From contig OZ020267.1 of the NCBI GenBank assembly GCA_963971225.1, forward strand, positions 4,712,001 to 4,776,000: a DNA stretch of 64,000 nucleotides. Reading direction: 5' to 3'. A program made the translations under genes and the position numbers. The notes beneath the pieces are model-generated. The model saw nothing but the letters and a program-made list of their open reading frames with translations. It did not search any database and was not told the origin of the DNA. Shown here piece after piece: positions 1 through 11,570 of this stretch. The DNA is from Melieria omissa (taxonomy: Eukaryota; Arthropoda; Insecta; Diptera; Ulidiidae). Positions within the stretch are counted from its first letter, which is position 1; each line of letters begins with the position of its first letter.

Positions 1-443
1 GAATAACAAAATTGTGCAGAATAACAAATTGTGAGGACTTCACAAGTCCAGTCGCCTCGTTCTGCTTACACCGTGCGACAAAAATTTAAAAAAATGTTCA
101 CACCGGGAAAATCCATATGTGCGTCAAACTAGAGACCAAACATAGTAATACTGCGTACTCAGTTTTTCGTTTCTACATCCTTTGTTCTCCTAAAAGGACT
201 TCAAAATTTTGAAAGGGATAAATATACAAAAATTGATTGATTTTGTATCTTATTATTAAAAATACTGATTCACAAATGCGAGTAAATTAGAATTTTTGTA
301 CTTCATTAAAATTGCAGCTTCCGCCTTTTTTTATTTATTTTTTATTTATTTATTTTGTTAAAGTAATCCACAAGTTTAATACAGTAAGTTCGTACAGATT
401 ACTATAAAATGTAATTAAAATATATAAATATCCTAGCTAACTA

Positions 444-1194
444 TCAGGTGTACAACTTTGCTTCCGCCGTTTTCCGATAGGTGGCTGTACCGGCTGAGGC
501 TGGTTGAAATACATAGATGGTAATGCCTTTAAAGTGAGTGTGGACAGTGCCTAACGAATTGTCATCGCCGTTTCAGTGACAGTTGTTCTTGTTTTCGTAT
601 TATTCACGCTCGAAAATGTCCGTTTATGTGCCCAATTCTCGCCATTTGCGGGAAGTTTCATTTTTATTTTACAATTCGAAAAAAAATGCAGCTGAAGCGC
701 ATCGAATGCTCTCAGAAACTTACGGTGATGCTGCTCTGAGTGAAAGAACGTGTCGGGAGTGGTTTCAACGTTTTAAAAATGGCCACAATATCAAGAGCGA
801 CATGACAAAGTCATCCTCCAACACGACAATGCTCGGCCTCACGTCGCAAAAGTGGTCAAAAAGTACCTGGAAACGCTGAAATGGGAAGTCTTGCCCCACC
901 CGCCGTATTCCCCAGATGTCGCCCCTTCTGACTTCCACCTATTCCGTTCGATGCCACACGGCCTGGCAGATCAACATTTTCAATCCTTCGAAGAATTGGA
1001 AAAATGGATTGCTTCATGGATAGCGTCAAAAGAGGACTCCTTTTTTCGAGCCGGGATCCGAAAATTGCCGGAAAGATGGGAGAAAGTTGTCGCTAGCGAC
1101 GGACAATACTTTGAATAATACATCTGTAAGCACTTTTTCTTAATAAAGCTTTTAATTTTGGAAAAAAACGGCGGAAGCAAAGTTGTACACCTGA
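444..1194 (+). mobile_element. Internally deleted mariner element
   Basis: Perfect outer inverted repeats start TCAGGTGTACAACTTTGCTT on the left and end with the reverse complement. A TA dinucleotide flanks each side (442-443 and 1195-1196). The element is 751 bp against about 1.3 kb for a full-length mariner. It encodes only the two ends of a D,D34D transposase, described separately. It sits inside the inverted-repeat element at 69-1908, so it inserted later. AATAAA near 1142 could be its own polyadenylation signal. Confidence 0.93.
616..1118 (+). pseudogene. Mariner transposase relic with a central deletion
   Basis: The frame from the ATG at 616 encodes the N-terminal DNA-binding region of a mariner transposase. 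It contains HLREV, then N-KK-A-E-HRML, and ALSERTCREWFQRFK near residues 45-60, which are typical of the mellifera/capitata-type lineages. After about residue 65 the frame is lost. A second frame (about 810-1118) resumes with HDNARPHVAK, then HPPYSPDVAPSDFHLFRSM, and ends DGQYFE with TAA at 1116. Thirty-four residues separate the D of HDN from the D of PSDF, which is the D34D spacing. The central catalytic core with the first aspartate is missing and the two parts are in different frames. It cannot encode an active enzyme, but the ends could be mobilised by a related transposase. Confidence 0.92.
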
Positions 1195-2271
1195 TAATTA
1201 ATTCAATAACAATTTGAAATGGGTTTCGGAATAGAAAAAACTAAAAAAAAAGATTTTGAGTGCAAGTTGATTTCTTTTAAAGCTCTAAAAATTTAGGCAA
1301 AAGAAGCATAATTTGTTCTTACCCTTTCCAAAGAAAAAGTGGCATGAGTTCTTAACGATCTTTGCGGAATCAAAAAATTGATACGTCCGAGTAAGTAAGG
1401 ACAGTCTATCGCACCCGGGATTAGGTTAAAGACAAAGGTAAGTGAGAGAATACTCCTCCTACCTTCCAATGACTTAACTTTTTAATAACTTTCGAAACAA
1501 TACAGTTAGAGTAATGAAATTTTGACACGTGATCAAGAAGATTTTGGGTTTAAAAAAAAAAAAATTATTTACTTTTCAAGCAAATTCTATACAAATTTTC
1601 GAGGATATAAAGGATTAAAATTTTTAAAGGACCTTTTTTATATCATTTTTTTAGAAATGGATAAAAAATAATTTTTATTTACATTTTTGAGCCTTTCTTC
1701 TTTCATTTGATATACATTTAGCTATATATTAACGAGAATAAGTATTTTTCATACTTTTTTATTTTTTCTCCCCTTCATTTGAAGTCCAAAGGACAAAGGT
1801 TGAAGAAGTGAAAAACTGAGTACGCAGTATTACAATGTTTGATCACTGATTTCACGCCCAATTAGATATTTCCGGTGTGAAAATCTTGTTTATTATTGTC
1901 GCACGGTGTTATAAGAGAGATTTGATGTTTATAAGAGAAATATAGAACAACAGTCTCAAAAATCACTTCTACCTCGAATCGTTAACAATTTGCTATACTA
2001 AACGAAAAAGTTAGTTCGTTCGTTGAAATTATTTAGAAAAAAAGTTGTATTTGAAGTTACTTCAAATTACCACGAAACATCTCTACAGAAGCCTTTACTG
2101 GGAATCAAACCCATTTTTCGAATACCTTAGAATAAGAACTAAATAATGACGTCAATTGTCCACTGCCATTAAAAAAAGAGAAACAAAAATTTTTGTAAAA
2201 ATGCTCAAGACAGCGTTATAGGAAGAAGTTGATGAGGCGGTTAAGCAGCTGTAGGACTTGTTAAAAGATTA

Positions 2272-2890
2272 CACTACTCGACACGAAAAATGGACCTAAA
2301 AATAAAAGTGTTTCCTAAACTAACTTTGGGCCGCTGAACACGAAATTGAAAATCCAAAAATTTTTTGAAGAAGCGTTTTCGAAAAATCTAAAAAAAAAAC
2401 CAGTTTTTCCCCTGTTTTTTCAGTTATCAGCATATATATCGTAACCGAATCATCCGACTGCCATCCGTCAGTCAGAAGATAATACTTTAGCCTTTCCAGC
2501 GAAGAAATTACTGACAACGAAATTTGTAAAAAAGTGAATTTTTCGACCAATTTAAAAAATCATACATTTTTGAATGTTTTTTTATAGATAAAATAAGTTA
2601 TCTCCTCTAGTTTTAAAATCTAAGATGAAACATATATTATTTGAGCAAATATTAAGCCTAACATCAATTAAATTAAAATAAAAATGATAAAATTCTGATG
2701 CACTGAGTGAAAACACCAACTTTACATTTATTACACCGTGCGAAACAATTTTTTTTTTTGCCGAAACCTATCCAAATTTTGATATAGACGTAAAACAAGA
2801 GGTAATTTATAGCAACCTGGCATAGTCGGTTTTTCATTTTCTGACCCAAAAACCTTCTTAAAGGGCTTTCCAGTGTTAAGGACATACACG
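2272..2890. mobile_element. Tc1-like nonautonomous repeat, copy A (right end lost)
   Basis: The copy begins TA then CACTACTCGACACGAAAAAT and aligns along about 610 bp with copy B at 46536-47219. Shared landmarks include TTTGAAGAAGCGTTTTCGAA, CCTTTCCAGCGA, GATGCACTGAGTGAAAACAC, TTACACCGTGC and TTCATTTTCTGACCCAAAAA. Copy A loses similarity after about 2890, so its right inverted repeat is gone. No coding capacity is visible. Confidence 0.75.
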
Positions 2891-3650
2891 TTTCAAATAT
2901 TTTTTTAAATACTTGCGGTTGTGCAGTGATAAATATATGGGTATCAAATGAAAATTGTCTCCTTTTAACTAAATTTTCTATTTTGAAATTTCAAGACCAA
3001 AATATGTCAGGTATGAAAACCATAGATGTTTTGGTTCGTAGTGTGTAGATTCATACATTTAAAGTTTATTCTATTTTAAAGTTCTGAAATAAAAAAGTTC
3101 TGAAGAGCTTTGGAATCAAAGAAGCTGTTTTTTCTCTCCTATTATTCACTTCACATGGGCGCATGGGACCTCAACAAGTCTTTTGACTCTATCTGACTCG
3201 TTTTGGGGCTTTTGTTTTTAAATGTTTTTCGTTGTTGTTGTTATGTTGGCCCTACGCTAGTTTGCGAAGAATCTATCTCCTTCAAGTGTTTTCTAGTCAT
3301 CTGCTACCAAAGAAGCTGTTACAATCCATAATACTTCTCTCATTCAAATTTCCACGTAAATAATTTGAAACTATTCTTATTAAATTTGCAAATGAATTCA
3401 TTTTGAATATGAATACCTTTCAAAATATGAAAACTCTCAAACGCCAATAAGTAGAAAGACATAAGTTGCATTGCAATAACAAAGCACCGTGCAAGCAGAC
3501 AAGCCAGCAAATGAGCTTAAAACAAAGGACATTCAACATTGACAACAATATTCTTGTTGTTTTTATGAAAAACACACGAACAACACACAGACAGATGTTT
3601 GGATAGATGAATGCGTGGTGCAAACAATGCGCACCGGTCTGACTGTGCAA
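2891..3650. other. AT-rich noncoding DNA
   Basis: I see no coding frame with a family signature, no tRNA and no element ends here. A TTTTTTCTCTCCTAT stretch near 3128 resembles a miRNA seed region but lacks a matching hairpin arm. Confidence 0.5.
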
Positions 3651-4620
3651 CCATATTGAATTCACAACACTGCCGTTTACCAAAATGAAATACACCCCAT
3701 CAATAACAATGACAACAACAGCAACAACAAAAGCTGCAACATTGGCCAACAGAAAAGCAAAAGACAACAACACAAATAATGATAACCGAAAACAAAAACC
3801 AGCAAAAAAAAGCATTATCGACAGTCACGTACAATAACAGCGACAGCAAAAGCTATAACAACAACAACAACAATAACAATGCAACGCTTATGAATCACGT
3901 TTTCGATGAGAGCAGAATGGCGCGACGCATAGAATAAAAGTAAATGGTGGAAACGCGCCGAAAAAGGCAAAAAATTAAAAAAGATTTACAAATGACAACA
4001 ATAACAACAAAAACGTTAACAACAATAGCGGCAAAAGGCAAAACAAAGAGGCGGCGAAATCAAGTCAAGAAAAAACAAAAAAATATCGAAATGCCAAAGA
4101 ACGAAAAATCATAATGTAGCCATTTTGGGTAGCAATCGAAGTCGCTGTCGAAAACAACAACTACAACAACAACGGCAGCAAGAAGACAAAGAAGAAACCG
4201 TATCAGCGGCAATGCCAATAACCGTGACTGGCAACCGCCGCCACACCACAGTCAGTCGGAAGGTGCGGGCAGAGCGGTGGGTGACAGAAGCGAAGCGTTT
4301 GTCGTTCAGTGACTTTGTCGACGTTCGTAGGCTTCACCACGCCACATGCCGTGCCACGTTTATCAAAGTTTGAAATTTCCAAATGTCAACCGCCGCCACG
4401 ACAACCGAACGACCGAGCGGAATTCAAATGAGGCTACGGCGCAAGTTTGGGCGCAAACAAAATGCACCAACAAGCCGGCGCGCAGTTCGCCATGTGTAAA
4501 GCACCGAAACGCGAACGTGCACCACAACAACAGCTGAGCCAACCGTCCTGAGCGACCCAAAGTGGCAGCGGCTGCCACATGCAAACTATTTATTTGATGT
4601 TTTTGCATTCTGGTTTTCAT
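3650..4620. other. CAA-rich low-complexity block, no gene seen
   Basis: Repeated CAACAA and AACAAC tracts run through 3700-4060 and 4150-4180. A GC-richer stretch follows (4200-4560). Open frames here (for example 4125-4373 and 4363-4620) are compositional: they translate to Q- or R-rich strings or their complements, with no domain. Such blocks are common in fly regulatory DNA; a regulatory role is an inference only. Confidence 0.4.
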
Positions 4621-5671
4621 GAAGTTGGTTTCATTTTTTACTTCAGCGAAAACACAGTTTTGTAGATAGTTGTATGTACATAAGTATGTATGTTTTGTAT
4701 GTGTGTTTGTTGAAAGGGAAAGTGCTGCGGGGGCAAATTGTTTACCGCTGTGACAGTTGGCATAATTAACGAAAAGTGCGCCCTTTAATTTACTAAAACG
4801 TTTTCCATGTTAAAGTTTACAAGAAAGCAAAACAAAAAAATCAATAAAAAGGATGTGCGTGCACGCAGGATTACTCGGGCGATGGCCTTTACCACAAATA
4901 AGCGGATAATTGACATTGTGCAGAGATTTTGGGTGATTTGTGCTACACACAAAAAGCAACAAAAAAAGCATTCACTAATAGCGTTGGCGATTTTTTGGAG
5001 AATCTTTTGAGAAAAAAAAATTAGATACTTGAAGTTAATACTTCGTTGACAATATTCTTTTTTTCATCTTCTTGAACAATTAGTTGCGAACAGTAATCTT
5101 TGGTATTTTGCTTTGAATTGCCAACTCGAAGTTCATGAGTTTGAAATCGGGTACCAGTGAACTTCAACTACTTCCACAAATTGTTTAAATCAGGTCTTAA
5201 CGAGTAGCTCGTAGCAACAATTTCATCTTGGAAACATAAAGAAGGTTAATATGACAAGTTAATTGATAGTAGTTGTTGGCCTTAAAACCGGTTACAATTG
5301 TCGCTCTGAACATTGCCGATAAAAGTTGTTTTTCCACAAATCTGTTGCTGACAGATTTCTAATAAACGATTATTAACCCCTTTTCGACGGGGAACAAGTT
5401 TGTGATGCAGCAAACCACCAGTAACGAACACACTTTGACTTTTGAGCGACTTTGTTGTGTTTTTTTTCGGTTTGCAGCTCAAATTTGATATATTTCACGA
5501 ATAAGAAAGGTGAATCTATGCATTGGACATTTAAAATAAATATTGTTATTGAAGAAAATCAACTACAAATCGAGACACACTATTGAAATAGACTGATTCA
5601 ATCAGCTTTTCAGCAAATTGATTGACAGATCGAGGTCTTGTTTGAAGCTGTAATGCTAAAAAAGTTGATTG
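4621..5671. other. AT-rich noncoding DNA, nothing recognised
   Basis: This stretch holds short frames and poly-A runs without a recognisable motif, repeat end or RNA structure. Confidence 0.5.
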
Positions 5672-5673
5672 TA

Positions 5674-5911
5674 CAGTCGTGTCTGGGTATAGTTAACCCC
5701 CTATATAGTGAACACCTCGATATAGTGAACACCCAAATTTTGACATCGAGCCTCTAAATGTAGAAAAAAATTTTCAAGCAAAAAACAAAAAGTTTATTTT
5801 AAGCAAATAAAACGAGTTTTTGAACAAAAATGTTAACCTTGATATAGTGAACATCCTCAATACAGTGAAAAGACCTTGCAGTAATTAGTTCACTATATCC
5901 AGACACCGCTG
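5674..5911. mobile_element. pogo/Tigger-like miniature element
   Basis: The 238-bp element has terminal inverted repeats: CAGTCGTGTCTGGGTATAGT on the left, and on the right the reverse complement of CAGCGGTGTCTGGATATAGT. TA flanks both sides (5672-5673, 5912-5913). ATATAGTGAACA-type motifs recur inside both ends (near 5702, 5720, 5840 and 5890), as subterminal repeats do in pogo/Tigger elements. There is no coding sequence. The TA duplication and CAG start support the pogo branch; the exact family is not determined. Confidence 0.85.
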
Positions 5912-5929
5912 TATGTTGAGTTGCTTGTT

Positions 5930-7190
5930 TGATCGAGTGTAGTGGCTGACTGATTCATCATCGTCCAGCCCAAACCGCTGAAGCTACAAACATGAAACTC
6001 AAAGTATAGGATCTTGAAAAGTTAACTTCCGCTAAAACGGGATTTTTTGAAATACGGGTCTAAAAGGGCAAAACATGGGTTAAGGGTTGTATGAAGAAAC
6101 GTAAAAGGCCCATTAAGCCTATTGGTTTGAAATTTATGAAAGCACTTCAAATAAAAAATAATTCAACACGTATTTTGTATTTTTTCGAAAATTACAGTTT
6201 GACGGGTCAACAATGGGTTAACGCTACGAAAAACCCAGTAACCTATTGACTTTAAAATTGGTAAAAAAAAACAACCGATATCAAAAATAATTTCACACGT
6301 GTTACTCATTTTTTCTAAGATCAAAACTTAACCGTAGTGTGTGTGTGCTGAGAAAGCACCCTTACCCGTGTGATGAGGTACCCGGAACCACAGTACAAAT
6401 TGTATGAAAAATTCTTAGTTCGCAATGTACGAACTTCTGCCATTTCTGCTTAGTTTTAAAGCTCTCAGTAATATAAAAGTATATTTTATGATTTGATACT
6501 CCATCACACACATAAGGGTTAAAGGGTTAAACCAAGAGTTAAAAGTTTGTATGAATATATGTTTTTTAACGTTTTTTGACTTCAAACTTGGTGAACGTAC
6601 TCTTAGTGCGAAATAATTCGATGTGTATTTTTTATTTTTCCGAAAATTTAAACCTAATGGGGTGAACCAAGGGTTAAAAGAGTGTATGAAGAAACATGAT
6701 TTTTGATGGCTTAACTTAGTGAAAACATTAGTTTTTCATTTCTTCGAAAATTAAAATCTGATGACGTCAACAATGGGTTAAAAGTTTGTATGAAGAAACA
6801 GATTTTTTAAGGCTTTTGACTTCAAACTTAGTGAAAGCACTTAATATATGAAATAATTTGATACGTGTTTTTCATTTCTGCGAAAATCAAAATCTGACGA
6901 GGTCAACGATGGGTTAAAATTTAGTATAAAAAAACTGTAAAAAAAAAACTGAATTAATGTACCTATTGACTTCAAACTTGGTGAAAGTTCTTTTGGTGAG
7001 AAATAATTTTTTACGTGTTTTTTATTTTTTGGAAAGTAAAAATCTGACGGGGTCAACGATTAAGGTTTGTATGAAGTTAAGGGTTTGTATGGAGGAAACA
7101 TGATTTAATGCGCCAATTGACTTCAAATATGGTGAAAGCACTTAAAATCAGAAATAATTAAAAAATTATTTGTTTCATGAAATTCTGCAA
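5930..7190. repeat. Decayed tandem array, units of about 120-150 bp
   Basis: A phrase like GACTTCAAACTTGGTGAAAG recurs near 6122, 6247, 6577, 6700, 6818, 6968 and 7119. Each is followed by an AAATAATTTNATACGTGTTT-like piece, then a CAACGATGGGTTAAA-like piece and TTTGTATGAAGAAAC. Seven or eight diverged units are visible. The array is headed by GACTGATTCATCATCG and GCTACAAACATGAAA, and the same head recurs at 32236. Tandem cores of this kind occur in some Helitron/DINE-like elements, but no Helitron end was identified. Confidence 0.75.
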
Positions 7191-7263
7191 GATCAACGAA
7201 ACGTTAAGAACTTTATCGATGTTAGTAATTTTGATGTGTCACTTCCGAAAGGTTTGTTGTTAA

Positions 7264-7346
7264 CCCTTTCCGACATGAAAATAAACCCGTTCTGTATGAA
7301 TTGTATGGGCTGTAGTCCAATATATTGGACATTGTGACTGAAAGGG
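7264..7346. mobile_element. Very short TTAA-flanked miniature element
   Basis: The 83-bp element has ends CCCTTTCCGACATG and CTGAAAGGG in inverted orientation, flanked by TTAA at 7260-7263 and 7347-7350. TTAA duplication is characteristic of piggyBac-like (and Kolobok) elements. A similar left end, TTAA then CCCTTTTCCGACA, appears at the far right edge of the window (63919). Confidence 0.6.
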
Positions 7347-7350
7347 TTAA

Positions 7351-8220
7351 ATAGTTTAAGTAAACTGTAGTTTGTAACTGTTAATATTTTCCATAGTAAG
7401 TAAGGACATTTGTTCATTGGCTAAATAAGTAAATAAATAATTTATAAGAAATATTATATTATTGCAACTTTTATCGGTGCTAAACACTGATTCAGGTGAT
7501 TTGGTTGTCAGTGACTTTCTAATTAAAAACGTTATATAGAAAATGTAGAAATTGGTCCATGTTCTTATAAGAAAGCTGGTCTTGTAAGAGTATCAATTTT
7601 TTGTCATCATTATGGTTTGCCTTAATTTAGTTGATCCGATAACCTTTCCTGCATGCTATAGTTTCGAATAATCGAATATATAATTATAGGTATATAAAGA
7701 GATATTTTTAACTAATTGTATTCAGAACACAGCTGTGCTCTGTAACGTTTAGTGATTATACATAAAATTCCCAGTAGTTACCTTGTAAATTAGTAAAATA
7801 ATGACACCGGAACCTTTAGACGGACAACTTTAAGCAGTTGAGCAAATATTAAATGCCACAACTTATTTAACGAATATCTTAAAAAAATATTAAAAATTAA
7901 AATATTATAATAAAAATGTGTAAAAAGTGGATTAACTTGACTTGTGCGCCATTTGTGTAATTTTTATTGCAATGGCATTCAATGCAGATGTGCCGCTTTT
8001 GGGCGCTTGCAAGCCTAAAAACAAACTGCAAGTCAGAAGTACTCGACAAAGGGTTGAAGTTGGCGTAATTATTTATTTAAAACCGCAAAACTCCATTATG
8101 TCCTTAATGCCAGCGATGGCGGGTAGCGGCGACTGCAGCTGGCCAACGCCGGATTCAGAGCGGGTGGTCTACCAGCTGAGCATTTGAATTATGTTAATTA
8201 AATATTATTAAAGGGGTTTT
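7351..8220. other. AT-rich noncoding DNA, nothing recognised
   Basis: Only short frames are present. The 81-residue frame at 7942-8187 has no recognisable motif and no start or splice context that I can defend. Confidence 0.45.
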
Positions 8221-8850
8221 GTGAACGAGCCATCGAGCAGGCGAAACACATTCAGCGCCATTCGGATGCATTAATTAAAAACCCTTTCAGTGTGCACCCT
8301 CAGCGCTGGACCCCAATGCAGACGACATGTTGCAACATTACCGACAGCGTTCGACACTTGCTTTGCCTTTGAACCGACTTGTTTTTGTTTTTAATAACCA
8401 TTTCGTGTGCATGTAATTTGGTAATTCGCTGCTCTGGTCGCACACCACAGCTGCGCTGCTAGTTGCCTGGCTGAATCTGCACTTAATTCGTCCGATACGG
8501 ACGCATCGCATCGTCGCATTTAATTTGGCAACAGCAAAATTAGCAGCAACAGCAGCCACAACAATGGCGCTTTTGCTAACGGCCACAGCCACAGCGACAG
8601 CGGCAGCCAAAGCGATAGCAGAAACTTGTAATGCGTTGCCACGTCACAATGGCAGACACGAGCTCCATCTCGCCCCTTTCAAGCGTTGGCGACCAGCGCT
8701 CCAGACAAAACTACAGCCAGACAACGCTGCCAAATCAAGCTGCACTGTGGCGAAACGCACAAATAGAGAAGCGAGAAAAGCGAAAATTGTTTCATTATGC
8801 GCACCAAGTGGCGCACGTGAACTTGAAGGCAAATTGCTGTGCACAAATTA
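8221..8850. other. GC-richer CAG/CCA low-complexity block
   Basis: GCAACAGC and GCCACAGC repeats at 8525-8620 generate long frames on both strands, rich in A/T/K on the plus strand and A/V on the minus strand. Overlapping frames on both strands argue against coding. This could be conserved regulatory DNA; I cannot show that. Confidence 0.35.
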
Positions 8851-9700
8851 AAGAAGTGAAAAAGAGAGGAATATTCAAACAGTTTTGTTTAAGTATTTCT
8901 TGGGTCTTAAAGTTCAACTTAAAATAAGTTCTTTAGATGAAAAAATGTGAAAAAAGGAAATACTTATTTTAATAAATATACGTAATATGTACATATGTAC
9001 AATATATATAGCTAAAAGAGTCTTACTAACTAATTTAATGACTCAGGCGAATCAAACTGAGAAAATATGTTACTTCATTTAACTGAACACTTCAAAAGAG
9101 CAATGCCATTGAATTCAATCGATCAAAAATATCTCAATCGAATGCTCTTTCGATTGATTCCATCGAAAGTGCTGCTCGGAAGTCGAAATACCATCGTTTT
9201 GCGAAAATTTTGATCCACTTGGGCGGCATTCAGAGCCTCTGGAAACTTGAAAACGTCATGAACGATGGCCTTTGTTAAGCATTTGTCGGTAAGTCAAGAA
9301 GGAAGATTTTGTTGAATATTGTTGTTAATTATAGAGTATACAATACAACATAGAGTATACAAAAAACACAAAAGACCATATGGAACAGCCCCTCCAATTG
9401 TAAAACTATAGATGACTGCTTTAAATGACCTGAATAACAAGTCTCAGAATCAGTTCATGTCAGAACGATAGCAATTGGGAACTGAAACAGAAACGATATT
9501 TTTTTTTAAACCATCAACTTTTCAACAGCCCTTCTGTATTGGATTCATTTTGAAGCCAGCAATTTGCCTTCGCAGTCGGTGTTGCTTTCGTAATAATGTA
9601 AAAACGATGTTTTTCATTTCATCTCGTGACTAACAAGAAATTTCCGCACTACGATTTCAAAAGACTGAATGAATGAATGAATGAAAAAGCGCATTGACAG
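8851..9700. other. AT-rich noncoding DNA
   Basis: The stretch has a short TATA/GTACATATGTAC-rich segment near 8980-9010 and a (GAAT)n run near 9667. Nothing else is recognised. Confidence 0.45.
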
Positions 9701-10540
9701 CAGCAGCGCTGGAGCGGAGCGAAAACTACACAAATCCCAGACAGAAATTTAGATAAATTATTCATTGTTCTAACGTGCAAACCTCATTGCGACTATTTTA
9801 GTTAATTAATGAAACGCATCCGACACCAAAAAAAAGAAAAAATTAAAAACAATATCAACCAAACTCAGAACAAGTACTACGACATGACAAAACGACGAAA
9901 CTAGAGAAAATAGAAAATATAAATTTGCAGAAAAATCCCAGACTCGAGCGCAAAATTAACGCTCAAGAACAAACGAACGCCCTCACGACGCATGATAAAC
10001 GACGCAATTGTTTTTGTTGTTGTTTTTTGCACAAATGGCGCATCCAGGGACGACGAAATGAAAGCAGCTGAAATCAAACCAAACGAAACGAACGAAATGA
10101 GATGAACGACGAAGGAAGAAGGGAGCACTGAGGCAAAAAACTAAATAAACTAAAATGAAGTGGAATGAAAATGAAATGAAATGAAAGAGTTCAGGCAAGC
10201 GGGCAGCCGGCAGGATGTGGTGATGCAGGACAAATGTGCAAATAATGGCAGCGGTGGTGCAAACGTAACGCAAATGAATGGCTGGATGGATGGTTGGTTG
10301 GATAGTGGAGATGGCTGTGCGCGCTGGCTGACAAGCGACAAGGCGGTGGGTTTTTGACTACATGTGTGTGTGTGTGAATGTGTGTTGGTGTGCAAGGCAT
10401 GCGACGGCTACGCCACACCGGCAAACACCAGCGCAATCACCAAAATAACCGCCCAAACGCAACCAGCGCGACAACACGCATCAGCCAGCAGCAAAAACAA
10501 CAACAACAACGACAAAACGGGTGAATGAAACTGCTGCCGG
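9700..10540. other. Low-complexity GC-richer block
   Basis: GAAATGAAATGAA, TGGATGGATGG and (TG)n near 10365, plus CAACAACAAC near 10495, dominate. The overlapping minus-strand frames at 9901-10436 are compositional (F/H/S-rich) and show no domain. Confidence 0.4.
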
Positions 10541-11570
10541 TCAGTTATGACAGTAGGACTCTCTACAGTGAACAATTTATAGAAACAGGTCGTTAGTTAA
10601 GAAAACTTATGATTGCTATTCTTTGTGATGAAATGAAAATGTATCGAAGAATATTAAAAACTTGAAGTGAGCGGCTTTCATGCTTCGTAAAGGAGTAGAA
10701 TTTTTCAATTTTAACTCTTTCGATCCCGAATTTCACCCCCGGTCTCGATATTTGTTTTTGGTATTTAAATCATGAAACACTAAGAAGTTTGCACACGACA
10801 TTTAAAGTCGCCACGCCTCTTTGTTAGAGTTCTAGAGCTAGTTTACTTTTGAACAATTTTAGCTTAAACGGGTTAAATAAATTTTGTATCGATATTTTTT
10901 AATTACAGAAAAATTATTTAACATTCATGAAAAAATACAAAATTATCACATCATATCCCGCTCCTATATTCTTGATTTTATTTAACCCATTTTAAAGAAA
11001 CCGGGTTTTGATCAAACGTGCCCAATTCGTAGACTTCAATTAGAACACAGACTTTCCCTGATATCGCTGCAAATTATTGGAAATTATTTTGGGTATAAAT
11101 AAGTAAAATTTTTGTAACTTGCTTTGCATTCACTTCTAAAAATATTAATTTGTTGGTGCCTACTTAAATTTAACCCATAAATCAATCGTTGCTTTTGCTA
11201 TAAGATGACAAATAGGTGAGTTGCTCTCAGGCAACTTTGGGTTCGAAAGGAAAGAGTCTTAGCTCCCTTAGGACTTTAATTTAAAGTCACTTTGATCTGT
11301 TAATACTGAGTGGATCTGGTAGTTTGACTTGACTTGAAAATCCCATAAGAATCCCATTCCATTAAGTCATCGATGTTGAACAATCCAGCAGATAAGTGGA
11401 AAGTCTTGTATGGTTTCTTCTTTCTTTGAAGTCGAAAACTTTTGGCTGAGAACACGCTTCCCTGAACAGACCATTTTTGAAAGACCAATTTTTTGGAAAC
11501 TCAAGAAGTTTATTATAAATTGCGTCAACTTTCAGAACTCCAGGCATTTCCAGTATAGAAGATACTAACA
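10541..11570. other. AT-rich noncoding DNA, no feature recognised
   Basis: A TTAACTCTTTCGATCCCG phrase near 10712 resembles a TTAA element end, but no convincing opposite end was found. Minus-strand frames at 11300-11547 have no family signature. Confidence 0.4.

Larger units (their letters stand above)
69..1908. mobile_element. Long inverted-repeat element, interrupted by a mariner
   Basis: Two arms of about 100 bp face each other. The left arm (about 69-165) begins CACCGTGCGACAA and carries GTAATACTGCGTACTCAG. The right arm (about 1810-1908) is its diverged reverse complement and ends GTCGCACGGTG. The left end follows TA and the right end is followed by TT, so a TA duplication is possible but decayed. 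Removing the mariner at 444-1194 leaves about 1.09 kb. No transposase remains in the interior. The left arm also resembles part of the repeats at 2272 and 46536, for example CAGTTTTTC followed by a TTCTNAAAGGACTT-like stretch. The long diverged arms and TA context suggest a nonautonomous Tc1-like or foldback element; the superfamily is an inference. Confidence 0.6.

Noticed and set aside
3120..3160. Resemblance to the insect miR-14 mature sequence (TTTTTTCTCTCCTAT)
   Set aside because: Several mismatches and no complementary arm forming a pre-miRNA hairpin nearby.
10712..10876. Possible TTAA element (TTAACTCTTTCGATCCCG to GGGTTAA)
   Set aside because: The two ends do not align well as inverted repeats.
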